Position numbers and translations under genes: made by a program. From Myripristis murdjan (lineage: Eukaryota; Chordata; Actinopteri; Holocentriformes; Holocentridae), in the NCBI RefSeq assembly GCF_902150065.1, contig NC_043990.1, positions 2,257,117-2,321,116 of the forward strand: a DNA stretch of 64,000 nt, written 5' to 3'. The notes beneath the pieces were generated by a model. That model did not search any database. It worked only from the letters and a program-made list of their open reading frames with translations, and was not told the origin of the DNA. Positions 63,958 to 64,000 of this stretch are shown piece after piece. Each line of letters begins with the position of its first letter. The stretch's first letter is position 1.

Positions 63958-64000
63958 TAGTGTTGTAGTCAAGACCGCACAAACTGAGATCAAGACATTA
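63958..64000. mobile_element. Left end of a DNA transposon, as at 53331
   Basis: TAGTGTTGTAGTCAAGACC follows the same flank (GTGAAACCTGGATGA) as at 53331, so the insertion is shared by the duplicated VA8 and VA10 regions. It runs off the window. Confidence 0.75.

Noticed and set aside
1-64000. Endogenous retrovirus, LTR element or Polinton
   Set aside because: No paired LTRs, gag, protease, integrase, envelope or capsid-like frames were seen; all reverse transcriptase fragments are of non-LTR type.

Overview
The window comes from a teleost fish, most likely a percomorph, and is part of a germline immunoglobulin light-chain locus of the kappa-like teleost type (IgL1). Evidence: split V genes (leader exon, short intron, V exon) ending in CACAGTG / 12-bp spacer / ACAAAAACC signals; J segments encoding [11 protein letters not shown]-like FR4 with 23-bp-spacer signals; and single-exon constant domains ending in LRRDQC. 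The spacers between genes are full of fish LINEs, DNA transposons and CA/GT/GA/TAG simple repeats. Species and chromosome cannot be read from the sequence.

Layout. Three C-J-J cassettes lie on the minus strand: C 6068-6396 with J 7384-7421 and 7800-7837; C 30517-30854 with J 31853-31890 and 32283-32320; C 42748-43076 with J 43983-44020 and 44413-44450. Ten intact V genes of one family ([12 protein letters not shown]...) lie on the plus strand at 1618, 4340, 13094, 24234, 26264, 36420, 38417, 51146, 58604 and 62267. A second family ([15 protein letters not shown]...) has three members on the minus strand (11059-11626; 34401-34965, a pseudogene; 49085-49652) and two on the plus strand (28729-29297, a pseudogene; 40814-41381). 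Four decayed J remnants follow VA genes near 25.8, 38.0, 53.2 and 63.85 kb.

How it works together. V genes carry 12-signals and J segments 23-signals, so V-to-J joining obeys the 12/23 rule. Plus-strand V genes must join the minus-strand J segments by inversion, whether they lie left or right of the cassette. Minus-strand VB genes lie upstream of J-C in the same direction and join by deletion. Each J-C intron holds a ~100-bp module with a perfect ETS-IRF composite site; the same module recurs in each VB(-)/VA(+) spacer. It is a good candidate for the light-chain enhancer.

Mobile DNA. LINEs of three kinds are present: Rex1/CR1-like (1-1303, 5270-5521, 14865-16650, 27780-28225, 32930-33330, 60042-61232), Rex3/RTE-like (8099-9010, 45022-45920) and L2/Maui-like (46320-48258). 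DNA transposons include a 2.8-kb foldback element with ~1-kb inverted arms (16686-19480), an element with repeated internal motifs (20634-21788), a 3.7-kb element carrying a 33-bp minisatellite (53331-57044; its start recurs at 63958), a hAT-like element inside a LINE (402-969) and an MITE (44698-44984). I saw no retrovirus, LTR element or Polinton, no CRISPR and no convincing RNA gene.

Most striking points: two V genes (13094 and 24234) with a 21-residue acidic CDR1; the duplicated ETS-IRF modules; a chain of upstream ORFs linked by ATGA overlaps before every VA leader; decayed J segments; and signs that CA/GT tracts served as breakpoints during locus expansion.
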